Positions 9,989 to 19,176 of a stretch of 64,000 bases of DNA are shown one piece after another (within the stretch, counting starts at the first letter, position 1; every line of letters begins with the position of its first letter). This DNA comes from Streptomyces sp. WZ-12. Lineage in GTDB: Bacteria; Actinomycetota; Actinomycetes; Streptomycetales; Streptomycetaceae. The position numbers and the translations under genes are program-made. Below the pieces are notes generated by a model. The model had not been told where the DNA came from, ran no database searches, and worked only from the letters and a program-made list of their open reading frames with translations. The stretch is taken from contig NZ_CP118574.1 in the NCBI RefSeq assembly GCF_028898845.1, forward strand, positions 4,871,001-4,935,000, given 5' to 3'.

Positions 9989-11245
9989 GTGAAGGTCCTC
10001 GTCATCGGCGGCGGCGCCCGCGAACACGCCCTGTGCCGCTCTCTGTCCCTCGACCCCGACGTCAGCGCGCTGCACTGCGCCCCCGGCAACGCCGGCATCG
10101 CCGGGGTGGCCGAACTGCACGGGGTCGACGCCCTCGACGGCCGGGCGGTGGCCGACCTCGCCGCCGACCTGGAGGCCGACCTCGTCGTCGTCGGTCCCGA
10201 GGCCCCGCTGGTGGCCGGCGTCGCGGACGCGGTCCGGGCGCGCGGCATCCCGGCCTTCGGCCCCTCGGCGCAGGCCGCCCAGTTGGAGGGCTCCAAGGCG
10301 TTCGCCAAGGACGTGATGGCCGCCGCGGGCGTGCCCACCGCCCGCAGCTACGTCTGCGCCACCCCCGACGAGATCGACACCGCGCTGGACGCCTTCGGCG
10401 CCCCCTACGTGGTCAAGGACGACGGGCTGGCGGCCGGCAAGGGCGTCGTGGTCACCGACGACGTCGAGGAGGCCCGCGCGCACGCGGGCGCCTGCGACCG
10501 CGTCGTCATCGAGGAGTTCCTCGACGGCCCCGAGGTCTCGCTCTTCGCGGTGACCGACGGCGAGACCGTCGTCCCGCTCCAGCCGGCCCAGGACTTCAAG
10601 CGCGCCCACGACGACGACCAGGGCCCCAACACCGGTGGCATGGGCGCCTACAGCCCGCTGCCGTGGGCCGACCCCAAGCTGGTCGACGAGGTGCTGCGGA
10701 CCGTCCTCCGGCCCACCGTCGACGAACTGCGGCGCCGCGGCACCCCGTTCTCCGGGCTGCTCTACGCCGGCCTGGCGATCACCTCCCGCGGGGTCCGCGT
10801 GATCGAGTTCAACGCGCGGTTCGGCGACCCGGAGACCCAGGTCGTGCTGGCCCGCCTGAAGACCCCGTTGGCCGGCCTGCTGCACGCCGCCGCCACCGGC
10901 ACGCTCGCCGCCCTCCCGCCGCTGCGCTGGAGCGACGGCGCCGCGGTCACCGTCGTCATCGCCTCCCACAACTACCCGGGCGCCCCGCGCACCGGCGACC
11001 CGATCGAGGGCCTGGCCGAGGTCGCCGAGCAGGACGCCCCCGACGCCTACGTGCTGCACGCCGGCACCGCGCGCGACGCGTCCGGCGCGGTACTGAGCGC
11101 CGGCGGCCGGGTGCTGTCCGTCACGGCCACCGGCGCCGACCTGACCACCGCCAGGGAGCGTGCCTACCGCGCCGTCGACAAGATCTCGTTGGACGGTTCG
11201 CACCACCGCACCGACATCGCCGCGAAGGCGGCAGCGGGGGCGTAA
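9989..11245 (+). CDS. purD: phosphoribosylamine-glycine ligase (GAR synthetase)
   Basis: Joins phosphoribosylamine and glycine with ATP to form GAR, the second step of purine synthesis. The 418-aa length is standard. N-terminal strand [13 protein letters not shown] is diagnostic. The ATP-grasp domain includes [16 protein letters not shown], the hinge [15 protein letters not shown], the conserved [16 protein letters not shown], and the Mg/ATP site [13 protein letters not shown]. Start GTG 9989 lies at the predicted transcription start, so translation is likely leaderless. It stands alone, 294 bp from the divergent SLATT gene, and ends in a perfect 15-bp hairpin. Confidence 0.96.
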   Translation: MKVLVIGGGAREHALCRSLSLDPDVSALHCAPGNAGIAGVAELHGVDALDGRAVADLAADLEADLVVVGPEAPLVAGVADAVRARGIPAFGPSAQAAQLEGSKAFAKDVMAAAGVPTARSYVCATPDEIDTALDAFGAPYVVKDDGLAAGKGVVVTDDVEEARAHAGACDRVVIEEFLDGPEVSLFAVTDGETVVPLQPAQDFKRAHDDDQGPNTGGMGAYSPLPWADPKLVDEVLRTVLRPTVDELRRRGTPFSGLLYAGLAITSRGVRVIEFNARFGDPETQVVLARLKTPLAGLLHAAATGTLAALPPLRWSDGAAVTVVIASHNYPGAPRTGDPIEGLAEVAEQDAPDAYVLHAGTARDASGAVLSAGGRVLSVTATGADLTTARERAYRAVDKISLDGSHHRTDIAAKAAAGA

Positions 11246-11284
11246 CGCACCGCGGCCGGCGCCCGCTTCCCCGCCTTCACGGCG

Positions 11285-11322
11285 ACCGAGGCATATGTCA
11301 TTTCCCCGACATATGCCTCGGT
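11285..11322 (+). terminator. terminator after purD
   Basis: Perfect 15-bp stem ACCGAGGCATATGTC / GACATATGCCTCGGT with 8-nt loop ATTTCCCC, 39 bp after the stop. The ATATG core is unusual for a terminator in this GC background, so an operator role is possible. Confidence 0.65.
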
Positions 11323-11719
11323 GCGTTGCGGGGCCGTGCCGCCCGCCGGGAAGCAGCACAGAAATGCCGTTCCCGGGCCCGCGGCTTTACCCAAAGCCAT
11401 TCCATCGAGTGACCGGGCGGGTATCTGGCTGACGAACTCCGCAGCCCCAACTAGGGTGCCGCGCAAGCCTCCTGTGGTCGTCGTGCCGACAACGGGGGGT
11501 GTGGGGTTGGCCGCTCCGGTCATCGGGGCCTCCCCCGCTCGTGTGGACGCCCGAGCGCGGGGAACGGTGCGTGCACCGGGCGTTGCCCCGAGCGCGTCCG
11601 GCAACTGGCCCACCGGCATTGCGATGTCAGTGGCCGGTGCCACAGTGGGGGAGTGGGTCGCTCGCTCGCCCGCACCTCGCACGACCGTCGTCCGTCCCGC
11701 TCCGCTAGGACCGCTGGGG
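11323..11719. other. gap upstream of the M48-like gene
   Basis: The frame of the downstream gene stays open here, but the translation is low-complexity and begins inside the purD hairpin, so I do not call it coding. A -10-like TAGGAC at 11706-11711 precedes the chosen start. Nothing else is recognised. Confidence 0.4.
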
Positions 11720-13582
11720 GTGTACAGGCTCGTGACAAGTCCGGAAACAGGCGTCCTGGTGGCGCGTGCCCGCGCCCTCGCGGTGCTCCGCGTCCGCGGT
11801 GCGGCGTTGGCCCTCGCCCTGCTGCCTGCCGCCGTCGCCGTGGTGCTCCTCGTCGGCGGCGCCACCGGCCGGCTCGGCACCGAGGGCGGCTGGGCCGTCG
11901 CCCGCTGGACCGCCGGCGGCCTCACGGCGCTGAGCCTGCTGCTGACGGCCTTCGTCTCCGCAGTCGTCGCCCGCGCCCGACCCGCGCTCAGCCCCTCCGT
12001 GCCGATCGCCGAGGAGGCCGCCCCCGGCCTCTACCGCCTGGTCCGCGATCTCGCCGACCGCCTCGACGTCCCCGCCCCCTCGTCGATAGCCCTCACCCCG
12101 GACTGCGACAGTTGGCTGGAGGACCGCACCCACCGCGCCCACGGCCCGCCGCGCCCGGCCCGGCCCGGCGGCCGCCGGGCGCCCGAGGCCCCGGTCCTGG
12201 TGATCGGCTCGCCGTTCCTGTGGTGGATGCGGGTCGCCGAGCTGCGCGCCCTGCTGGCCCCCGTCGTCGCCGGCACCGGCCCGTCGGCACACCCGGACAT
12301 AGCCGCCGCCCGCCGCTTCATCCGCGGCCTGGACGCGGCCGTCGCGGTCGCCGGCCGCGCCCGCGGTCCGCTGGGCGCCCTCCCGTTCCGCTTCGTCGGC
12401 CGGGTGGCCCGGCTGCTGCTGCGCGCCGCCCGCGAGCACGCCACGCTCATGGAGCGCGGGGTCGCGGCCGCCGCCTCCGAGCGTGCCCAGAGCGTCGACT
12501 ACGGCCTGCGGCTGGTCGCCCAGGAGCAGGTCGGCCTGGCGTACGCGGGCTGGGACCGGCTGCTCACCCGGGTCGCGCTGCCCGCCTGGCGCATGGGGCG
12601 TTGGCCCTCCCGCCTGGACGCCGGCGTGGTCTCCGCGCTCACCGAGCTCTCGCGCCGTGACCGCCTGGCCGAGGGCTTCACCTCCCGGCTCGGCGAGCGG
12701 CCCGCCTGCGACCTCCTGGAGGAGCCCGGCACCATCGACCGGGCCGCCTCCTTGTTGGCCGCCCGGCTCTTCCACGGCGGCCCGCCCGAGCCCGGCCCGG
12801 ACTGGTCGCCGGTCGGCTGGCAGCAGTACCCGCAGGAGATCGTGGACCGCAAGTGGCGCCTGGAGGCCGCCCGCCTGCACCGGGTCCTCGACGAACTCCC
12901 GGTCGCCGGCCCGGATCTCGACCGCCCGGCGCCGGAGCCGTCCCGTACGCCGGACCGCCCCGCCGTCCCCGCGGACGCCCCCGACTCCACCCCCGCCCCC
13001 CGGCCCACCCCGGCCCCGCGCCTCACCTACGCCGGGGCCCGCGCCCGTACGCCCGCCGCGCACCACCCCGCGGGCCTGTCGCACGCCCTCGGCCCCGAGC
13101 GGGCCGGCGCCGCCCCCGCCCCGTCCCCCGGGCCGACCCTGGCCCGGGTCATCGACCGGCTGGCCCGCGACACCCGCGCCGGCGATCTGCTCGCCGCCCG
13201 GCTGGGCGCCGAGGTCGCCCGCGAGGAGCGCGAGCAGGCCGCCCGCCAGGCCGCCCACGGCGCCCCGCCGGCCGACGCCCCCTGGAGCGACGGCACGAGC
13301 GACGGCGCCCTCCCGCTCTTCCCCCTCCAACCGCCGCGCACCGGCCGGGAGTTGCTCGCCGATCACGTCACCGCCATGGTCTGCTGCGCCGCCGTGGACA
13401 CCGCCGGCGCCGCCCCCGGTCTGGACTGGCTCGACGGCCCGGCCCTCCTGGTGGACGGCGCCCGCCGCGCCGACCTGGGCCGCCCGGTCCTCAGCCTGGT
13501 CGACGAGGGCGATGCCGAACCGCTCCGCGGCTGGCTGCACCGCGTCGGCGTCCGCCCGGAGAAGCCGGTCCGGCTGGGCTGA
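11720..13582 (+). CDS. membrane protein resembling M48 peptidases but lacking HExxH
   Basis: A 620-aa protein. Two membrane helices lie near residues 20-45 and 58-80. The next segment aligns by eye with streptomycete M48 peptidases: LYRLVRDLADRLDVPAP, IALTPDCDSWLEDR, LVIGSPFLWWMRVAELRALLAPVVAG. In M48 enzymes the last would read ELRAVLAHELGHY, so both zinc histidines and the catalytic Glu are replaced by APVVAG. The third-ligand helix is also altered (LMERGVAAAAS). The C-terminal third is Pro/Ala-rich. The name is an inference from pattern; it may be a non-catalytic paralogue. Start GTG 11720 is chosen because TAGGAC ends 8 nt upstream; GTG 11732 behind GGGGG is the alternative. Confidence 0.6.
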   Translation: MYRLVTSPETGVLVARARALAVLRVRGAALALALLPAAVAVVLLVGGATGRLGTEGGWAVARWTAGGLTALSLLLTAFVSAVVARARPALSPSVPIAEEAAPGLYRLVRDLADRLDVPAPSSIALTPDCDSWLEDRTHRAHGPPRPARPGGRRAPEAPVLVIGSPFLWWMRVAELRALLAPVVAGTGPSAHPDIAAARRFIRGLDAAVAVAGRARGPLGALPFRFVGRVARLLLRAAREHATLMERGVAAAASERAQSVDYGLRLVAQEQVGLAYAGWDRLLTRVALPAWRMGRWPSRLDAGVVSALTELSRRDRLAEGFTSRLGERPACDLLEEPGTIDRAASLLAARLFHGGPPEPGPDWSPVGWQQYPQEIVDRKWRLEAARLHRVLDELPVAGPDLDRPAPEPSRTPDRPAVPADAPDSTPAPRPTPAPRLTYAGARARTPAAHHPAGLSHALGPERAGAAPAPSPGPTLARVIDRLARDTRAGDLLAARLGAEVAREEREQAARQAAHGAPPADAPWSDGTSDGALPLFPLQPPRTGRELLADHVTAMVCCAAVDTAGAAPGLDWLDGPALLVDGARRADLGRPVLSLVDEGDAEPLRGWLHRVGVRPEKPVRLG

Positions 13583-13758
13583 GCCCAGGGCGCGGCGCCC
13601 GCCGCACCGGCTGCATGTTCCCTTCCAGTTCGCGCTTCGGGGCAAGGGCACCTAAATTCACGACGAAGGGTGACGAAGTGAGTGCGTAATGTGATGTGCT
13701 GGGGGGTGGGTAGGCCCGGTGGGCCGCGGTCATGGGAGACGCGGGAGGGGAGTGCAGG

Positions 13759-15240
13759 GTGGCGACGGAACAGATCAGGCGCTGGGAGTCGGGTGCCCTC
13801 GCCCACGCGGTCACGGACCCGTTCGGACAGGGGCCGTTGCCCTGGCTCCGCGGCAGCGAGACCTACTTCGACTCGGGCCGCATCATCCCCTGGTACGTCG
13901 ACCCGGCCGTCGCCCACGGCGACCTACGGGTGCCCGCACCGCGAAAACACAACGGCCCCCGCACCGCCGACGACGTCCACCGCCAGATCAAGGGCTTCGC
14001 CGTCCCCGGCGCGGTGGCCCCCGGCGACGCCATCGACTTCCGGGTCTCGGTCGACCCGCCGCAGCCCTTCAGCATCGACGTCTACCGCATCGGCCACTAC
14101 GCCGGCGCCGGCGCCGCCAAGATCACCACCAGCCCCCGCCTCGCCGGCATCGTCCAGCCGGCCCCGCTGCTCGTCGACCGCACCGTCTCCTGCCACCACT
14201 GGTGGCTCTCCTGGCGCCTCCAGGTCCCCGCGTACTGGCAACTGGGCGCCTACGTCGCCGTGTTGACCACCGCCGACGGCCGCTACCGCTCGCACGTCCC
14301 CTTCACCGTCCGCGACGCCGAGCCCGCCGACCTGTTGCTGCTGCTCCCCGACATCACGTGGCAGGCGTACAACCTCTACCCCGAGGACGGCCGGACCGGC
14401 GCCAGCCTCTACCACGCCTGGGACGAGAAGGGCGCCCTCCTCGGCGAGCGGGACGCCGCCACCACCGTCTCCTTCGACCGCCCCTACGCCGGCGCCGGTC
14501 TTCCCCTCCACGTCGGCCACGCCTACGACTTCATCCGCTGGGCCGAGCGCTACGGCTACGACCTCGCCTACGCCGACGCCCGCGACCTGCACGCCGGCCG
14601 CGTCGACCCCACCCGCTACCGCGGCCTGGTCTTCCCCGGCCACGACGAGTACTGGTCGGTCCCGATGCGCCGCACGGTCGAGGCCGCCCGGGACGCCGGC
14701 ACCTCCCTGGTCTTCCTCTCCGCCAACACCCTGTACTGGCAGGTGGAGCTCGCCCCGTCGCCGGCCGGCCCGGACTCGCTGCTGAACTGCCGCAAGCGCC
14801 AGGGCCCCGGCCGCCCCGCCCTCTGGCGCGAACTGGGCGCTCCGGAACAGCGGTTGATGGGCATCCAGTACGCCGGCCGGGTCCCCGAGCCCGTCCCCCT
14901 GGTGGTCCGCAACGCCGACCACTGGCTGTGGGAGGCCACCGGCGCCCACGAGGGCGACGAGCTCGCCGGCCTGGTCGCCGGCGAGGCCGACCGCTACTTC
15001 CCGCGCACCAGCCTCCCCGAGCACACCCGCCGCATCCTGCTCGCGCACTCCCCGTACCGTGACGGCGAGGGCGTCCGCCGCCACCAGGAGACCTCCCTGT
15101 ACCGCGCGCCCAGCGGCGCCCTGGTCTTCTCCTCCGGCACCTTCGCCTGGTCGCCCGCGCTCGACCGCCCCGGCCACGTCGACCAGCGCGTCCAGCGCGC
15201 CACGGCCAACCTCCTCGACCGCATCTGCAAGCGCGACTGA
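13759..15240 (+). CDS. N,N-dimethylformamidase beta-subunit-like protein
   Basis: A 493-aa soluble protein of the family named after the large subunit of N,N-dimethylformamidase. Visible hallmarks are the beta-rich N-terminal part (FRVSVDPPQPFSIDVYRIGHYAG), PFTVRDAEPADLLLLLPDITWQAYN, the motif VFPGHDEYWSVPMRRTVE, and SLVFLSANTLYWQVE. These mark a class I glutamine-amidotransferase-like fold with a sandwich domain. True DMFase needs a small alpha subunit, which is absent, so hydrolysis of formamides is not implied. Start GTG 13759 has GGAGGGGAG upstream; ATG 13732 is an alternative without a good site. Its stop lies 17 bp from the convergent LysR stop. Confidence 0.8.
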   Translation: MATEQIRRWESGALAHAVTDPFGQGPLPWLRGSETYFDSGRIIPWYVDPAVAHGDLRVPAPRKHNGPRTADDVHRQIKGFAVPGAVAPGDAIDFRVSVDPPQPFSIDVYRIGHYAGAGAAKITTSPRLAGIVQPAPLLVDRTVSCHHWWLSWRLQVPAYWQLGAYVAVLTTADGRYRSHVPFTVRDAEPADLLLLLPDITWQAYNLYPEDGRTGASLYHAWDEKGALLGERDAATTVSFDRPYAGAGLPLHVGHAYDFIRWAERYGYDLAYADARDLHAGRVDPTRYRGLVFPGHDEYWSVPMRRTVEAARDAGTSLVFLSANTLYWQVELAPSPAGPDSLLNCRKRQGPGRPALWRELGAPEQRLMGIQYAGRVPEPVPLVVRNADHWLWEATGAHEGDELAGLVAGEADRYFPRTSLPEHTRRILLAHSPYRDGEGVRRHQETSLYRAPSGALVFSSGTFAWSPALDRPGHVDQRVQRATANLLDRICKRD

Positions 15241-15257
15241 AGCGCCCGGCCGCCGCG

Positions 15258-16166
15258 CTAACGGGCCGCGTACTCCCCCAACTCCCGTGCCAGCGCCACC
15301 GTCAGCGCCCGGAAGATCCGCACCTCCGGATTGGCGTCCCCGACCCGCGTCGCCAGCACGCTCTGCGCGCTCGGCGCGTCCAGCACCGGCACGAACACCG
15401 TCCCCGGCCAGGGGTAGTACCGGGCGAAGGACTTCAGCCCGGACCCCGCACCGCGCCCCGCCGCCACGCTCGTCAGCACGTCGTGCGGGTTCAACGCGCA
15501 GTCCGGCGCCCGCCGTTCGCCCTCCTGGAAGTAGAGGTAGTCGACGAACGGCCGCGGGGTGCGCGCCGGCAGCCGCAGGAACGGCAGGTCGAGCACGTCC
15601 GCGATCCGCACCCCCTCGCGCGCCGCGTCCGCCAGCGGTGACCGGGCGGAGACCGCCACGATCCGCTGCTCGGTCGTCAGCACGTCCACCTCGATGCCCT
15701 CGGCCCGCACCAGTGGCCGGACGAACGCCACGTCCACCCGGTCCTCGCGCAGCGCGGAGCAGTGCTCGGTGAAGTTCAACTGCACCAACGACACCGGGAC
15801 ATCGGGCCGGGCCCGGCGGAAGGCGTTCACCGCGGCCGGCGTCACCTCCGCCGACCCGTGGCTCATCACCCCGACCCGCAGCCCGCGCCCCGCCGCCGGC
15901 CGGTCCCGGACGGCCTCGGTCACGTCCTCCACCGCGGCGTTCGCGGCGGCCAGCAGCGTCCGGGCGTGCGAGACCAGCCGCTGCCCGGCGACCGTCGGGA
16001 CCACCGGGCCCCGGCCGCGCTCCAACAGTCGGGTCCCGAACTCCCGCTCCAACTGCTGCACATGCTGGGTGACCGCGGCCGGCGACAGGAACAGCCGCGC
16101 CGCGGCCCGGCCGAAGTGCTGCTCCTCGACCACCGCCAGGAACGAAGACAGCCGGCGCAGATCCAT
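15258..16166 (-). CDS. LysR-family transcriptional regulator
   Basis: A regulator of about 302 aa. The helix-turn-helix is at residues 2-62 (LRRLSSFLAVVEEQHFGRAA, then LSPAAVTQHVQQLEREFG). The substrate domain from about 92 (LRVGVMSHGSAEVTPAAV) resembles the PBP2 fold. It diverges from an MFS transporter gene across 101 bp that contains a TTCA-N7-TGAA repeat, the usual arrangement for a LysR protein controlling its neighbour and itself. ATG 16166 gives the usual MDLRRL N-terminus; GTG 16175 adds three residues. Confidence 0.9.
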   Translation of the reverse strand: MDLRRLSSFLAVVEEQHFGRAAARLFLSPAAVTQHVQQLEREFGTRLLERGRGPVVPTVAGQRLVSHARTLLAAANAAVEDVTEAVRDRPAAGRGLRVGVMSHGSAEVTPAAVNAFRRARPDVPVSLVQLNFTEHCSALREDRVDVAFVRPLVRAEGIEVDVLTTEQRIVAVSARSPLADAAREGVRIADVLDLPFLRLPARTPRPFVDYLYFQEGERRAPDCALNPHDVLTSVAAGRGAGSGLKSFARYYPWPGTVFVPVLDAPSAQSVLATRVGDANPEVRIFRALTVALARELGEYAAR

Positions 16167-16206
16167 ACCGGCCACGATAGGCCGGGCCCCGCGCGTTCAC
16201 ACCGAG

Positions 16207-16227
16207 CCGTTCACATTTCCTGAACGG
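16207..16227. promoter_or_regulatory. LysR-type operator between LysR and MFS genes
   Basis: CCGTTCA-CATTTCC-TGAACGG, perfect 7-bp arms around 7 bp, containing the T-N11-A core expected for LysR boxes. A further GTTCA half-site lies at about 16195. Confidence 0.6.
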
Positions 16228-16267
16228 GGGCGGCGCGCCGGCCCGCCCGCGCCGTACAACAGCCCTC

Positions 16268-17503
16268 ATGCCTCTGACACACACCCCGGCGGCCCCGGTC
16301 GGCCCGGCCGCCTCCGCGGCCCCCGCCCCCCGCCACTGGCTCCGTGCCGGCTGGCTGATGACGGCCTCCGGGTGGAGCGCCAACCAGTACTCCTCCCTCC
16401 TCGGCGCCTACCGCGACCACCTCGGCCTGACCGCCGCCACCACCACCGCCCTCTTCGCCGTCTACGTGCTCGGCCTGATCCCCGCCCTCCTCCTCGGCGG
16501 CCCGCTCGCCGACCGGCACGGCCGCCGCCGGGTCGCCCTCACCGCGCTGGCCGTCTCGGCCCTGGCGACCTGCCTGCTGATGTGCGGCCCGGTCGCGCCC
16601 GCCCTGCTGTGGCCCGGCCGCTTCCTCACCGGCGTCGGCGCCGGCACTCTGCTCACCGCCGGCAGCGTCTGGATCAAGGAGCTCTCCACCGCGCCGTACG
16701 GCGCCGCCCCCACCCCCGGCGCCGCCGCCCGCCGCTCCGGCCTCTTCCTCTCCGCGGGCTTCGCCACCGGCGGCCTGGCCGCCTCCCTGATAGCCCAGTG
16801 GGCCCCGCACCCGATGGTCCTGGCCTACGTCCCGCACCTGGCCCTGTCCGCGGCCGCCGCGCTGGGCGCCGCCCGCGCCCCCGAGACGGTCCCGCCCCGG
16901 GCCCCGGCCGCCGCGACCCAGGAGCGCACCGCCCCCGCCTACCGCACCCCGTTCCGCCGCCTCGTCCTCCCGGTCGCCCCCTGGGTGTTCGCCGCCCCCG
17001 CGATCGCCTTCGCCGTCCTGCCCGCGCAGGTCGACGCCGGCCTGCGCGGCTGGGGGACCGTCTACGCGGGCATCGTCACCGCCGTCACCCCCGGGGCCGG
17101 CCTGCTCGTCGCCCCGCTCGCCCGCCGGCTGAGCGCCCGGCACCGCCTCGCCACCGCAGTCGCCGGCCTGCTCGTCACCGCCGCCGGCCTGCTGACCGGC
17201 GCGCTGGCCGTGGCGCACGCCCAGCCCGCGGTGGCCCTGCTCGCCGCCGCGCTGATCGGCGCCGGCTACGGCCTGTGCGTGGCCTACGGCCTGACCGAGG
17301 TCGGCGCCCTGGCGCCCCCGCACCACCTGGCCCGCGTCACCGCCCGCTTCTGGGCCGTCTGCTACCTGGGCTTCTGCACCCCGTACGCGGTCACCCTGCT
17401 CGGCGGCGCGTTCTCCACGGCGACGATCCTGGCCGCCGTCGCCGCCCTGGCGCTGCTCACCCTCGCCGCCGTGGCCCGCCCCGGAGCCCGAACCTCCGCT
17501 TGA
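16268..17503 (+). CDS. MFS transporter
   Basis: A 411-aa protein with about 12 hydrophobic helices. The motif-A loop between helices 2 and 3 reads GGPLADRHGRRRVAL. The N-terminus AGWLMTASGWSANQYSSLLGAYRDHLG and the alanine-rich helices resemble drug/metabolite efflux families. Substrate is not readable. A central loop (EERTAPAYRTPFRRLV-like) separates the two six-helix halves. The divergent LysR gene and operator suggest inducible expression. ATG 16268 is the only sensible start. Confidence 0.87.
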   Translation: MPLTHTPAAPVGPAASAAPAPRHWLRAGWLMTASGWSANQYSSLLGAYRDHLGLTAATTTALFAVYVLGLIPALLLGGPLADRHGRRRVALTALAVSALATCLLMCGPVAPALLWPGRFLTGVGAGTLLTAGSVWIKELSTAPYGAAPTPGAAARRSGLFLSAGFATGGLAASLIAQWAPHPMVLAYVPHLALSAAAALGAARAPETVPPRAPAAATQERTAPAYRTPFRRLVLPVAPWVFAAPAIAFAVLPAQVDAGLRGWGTVYAGIVTAVTPGAGLLVAPLARRLSARHRLATAVAGLLVTAAGLLTGALAVAHAQPAVALLAAALIGAGYGLCVAYGLTEVGALAPPHHLARVTARFWAVCYLGFCTPYAVTLLGGAFSTATILAAVAALALLTLAAVARPGARTSA

Positions 17504-17507
17504 CCGC

Positions 17508-17536
17508 CCGTCGCGGGGCCGCCGCTCCCCCGACGG
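17508..17536 (+). terminator. terminator after the MFS gene
   Basis: Stem CCGTCG-GGGG / CCCC-CGACGG, 10 bp with a one-base bulge, directly after the TGA and before purC. Confidence 0.5.
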
Positions 17537-17612
17537 CGACCCTGCGGCGGAGCCCCCGCCCCGCATACGGGAGAATCACCGGGACTCCTGGATCAACCTA
17601 CGCGGAGGCAGC

Positions 17613-18512
17613 GTGTCCGGATTCGTAGAAAAGCCCGAGCCCGTGCAGGTCCCGGGTCTCACCCACCTGCACACCGGCAAGGTGCGCGACCTCTACCAGA
17701 ACGCCGCCGGCGACCTGGTCATGGTCGCCAGCGACCGCATCTCCGCCTACGACTGGGTGCTCCCCACCGAAATCCCCGACAAGGGGCGGGTGTTGACCCG
17801 GCTCTCACTCTGGTGGTTCGACCAGTTCGCGGACCTGATCCCGCACCACGTCCTGTCCACCGAGGTCCCCGAGGGCGCCCCCGCCGACTGGGCCGGCCGC
17901 ACCCTCGTCTGCCGCTCCCTGGCCATGGTCCCGGTGGAGTGCGTCGCCCGCGGCTACCTCACCGGCTCCGGCCTCGCCGAGTACCGGGAGTCCCGCACGG
18001 TCTGCGGGCTGGCGCTCCCCGAGGGCCTGACCGACGGCTCCGAACTCCCCGCGCCGATCTTCACCCCGGCCACCAAGGCCGCCGTCGGCGACCACGACGA
18101 GAACGTCTCCTACGAAGAGGTCGCCCGCCAGGTCGGCGCCGAGACCGCCGCCCAGCTCCGCCAGGCGACCCTCGCGGTCTACGGCCGGGCCCGCGACATC
18201 GCCCGCGAGCGCGGCCTGATCCTCGCCGACACCAAGTTCGAGTTCGGCTTCCACGAGGGCCGCCTCACCCTGGCCGACGAGGTCCTCACCCCCGACTCCT
18301 CGCGTTTCTGGCCCGCCGACCAGTGGCAGCCGGGCCGCGCCCAGCCGTCCTTCGACAAGCAGTTCGTCCGCGACTGGTTGACCTCGCCCGCCGCGGCCTG
18401 GGACCGCACCGGCGAGCGGCCCCCGCCGGCCCTCCCGCAGGAGGTCGTCGACCGCACCCGCGCCAAGTACCTGGAGGCGTACGCGCGCCTGACCGGCCAC
18501 CCCTGGTCCTGA
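17613..18512 (+). CDS. purC: SAICAR synthetase (phosphoribosylaminoimidazole-succinocarboxamide synthase)
   Basis: Joins CAIR and aspartate with ATP to give SAICAR. At 299 aa it is the longer, eukaryote/actinobacterial-like form. Signatures: HLHTGKVRDLYQ (ATP loop), MVASDRISAYDWVLPTEIPDKG, VECVARGYLTGSG, IFTPATKAAVGDHDENVS, and LADTKFEFGF with EVLTPDSSRFWP near the C-terminus. Start GTG 17613 lies behind GGAGGCA. A separate unit from purSQL, from which it is split by the tRNA-Gly cluster. It converges on the first tRNA-Gly across one shared terminator. Confidence 0.97.
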   Translation: MSGFVEKPEPVQVPGLTHLHTGKVRDLYQNAAGDLVMVASDRISAYDWVLPTEIPDKGRVLTRLSLWWFDQFADLIPHHVLSTEVPEGAPADWAGRTLVCRSLAMVPVECVARGYLTGSGLAEYRESRTVCGLALPEGLTDGSELPAPIFTPATKAAVGDHDENVSYEEVARQVGAETAAQLRQATLAVYGRARDIARERGLILADTKFEFGFHEGRLTLADEVLTPDSSRFWPADQWQPGRAQPSFDKQFVRDWLTSPAAAWDRTGERPPPALPQEVVDRTRAKYLEAYARLTGHPWS

Positions 18513-18524
18513 CGCCCCCACGAC

Positions 18525-18557
18525 AAAGGCCCCGGTTCGCGTGAACCGGGGCCTTTT
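18525..18557. terminator. terminator between purC and tRNA-Gly, copy 1
   Basis: Perfect 14-bp stem AAAGGCCCCGGTTC / GAACCGGGGCCTTT with GCGT loop; A and T runs on each side make it work in both directions. It serves purC and the convergent tRNA. Confidence 0.9.
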
Positions 18558-18562
18558 CTCTG

Positions 18563-18635
18563 AGCGGACGACGAGGCTCGAACTCGCGACCTCAACCTTG
18601 GCAAGGTTGCGCTCTACCAACTGAGCTACGTCCGC
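18563..18635 (-). tRNA. tRNA-Gly (GCC), copy 1
   Basis: 73 nt. Acceptor stem GCGGACG pairs with CGTCCGC, D-arm AGCTCAGTTGGTAGAGC, anticodon stem CAACC/GGTTG around TTGCCAA (anticodon GCC), T-arm with GTTCGAGCC. No encoded CCA. Identical to the copy 541 bp downstream. Confidence 0.97.
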
Positions 18636-18636
18636 A

Positions 18637-19060
18637 CGCTCCGTGCGCCGGCTTCCGTTTCCGTTCGCCGCTGCGCGGTGCGAGCCCTACTATAGCCAAC
18701 TTCCGGGCCCCCGACGCACGCCCCGGAGCCACCTCCGTCCGCGGCCGCCCCGCGAACGCGTCCCACCCGCGCCCCAGATGCGGCCCTCGCCCGCTCCCGA
18801 GCGACCCCAACTCCCGCCCGTCGCCACGCCATTAGGTCCGGCCCGCCCCGCCGCCCGGTTTCCGCCCGCCGCCCCGGCACCCCGCCTCGCACTGTGTTCA
18901 CCGCCACATCGCGCCCGTGGCCGCGATTTCCCGCGATAAGGCACGCGACACCGCGCCCGGCCGCCCCGCCGGCCGAGATCCCGGGAGCCGCCCCGCCTTT
19001 CCGCCCGGGAACTCGGGAACTTGGGCAGTTGGGGACTTCAGGGCTTGGAGGCGTGGGAAT
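18637..19060. other. spacer between the two tRNA-Gly(GCC) copies
   Basis: No gene. A minus-strand -10 TATAGT (18689-18694) about 45 bp upstream of the first tRNA is its likely promoter. The rest is GC-rich and unremarkable. Confidence 0.55.
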
Positions 19061-19065
19061 ACGAC

Positions 19066-19098
19066 AAAGGCCCCGGTTCGCGTGAACCGGGGCCTTTT
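19066..19098. terminator. terminator after tRNA-Gly, copy 2
   Basis: Same 14-bp stem and GCGT loop as at 18525-18557; ends the second tRNA-Gly transcript. Confidence 0.85.
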
Positions 19099-19103
19099 CT
19101 CTG

Positions 19104-19176
19104 AGCGGACGACGAGGCTCGAACTCGCGACCTCAACCTTGGCAAGGTTGCGCTCTACCAACTGAGCTACGTCCGC
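19104..19176 (-). tRNA. tRNA-Gly (GCC), copy 2
   Basis: 73 nt, sequence identical to copy 1, anticodon GCC, no encoded CCA. It has its own promoter at 19214-19242. Confidence 0.97.

Larger units (their letters stand above)
18520..18636. repeat. duplicated terminator + tRNA-Gly block, copy 1
   Basis: These 117 bases are identical to 19061-19177. The repeat covers the palindromic terminator, the spacer and the complete tRNA-Gly(GCC), and stops one base past the tRNA 5' end. Flanking sequence differs on both sides. Confidence 0.9.
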
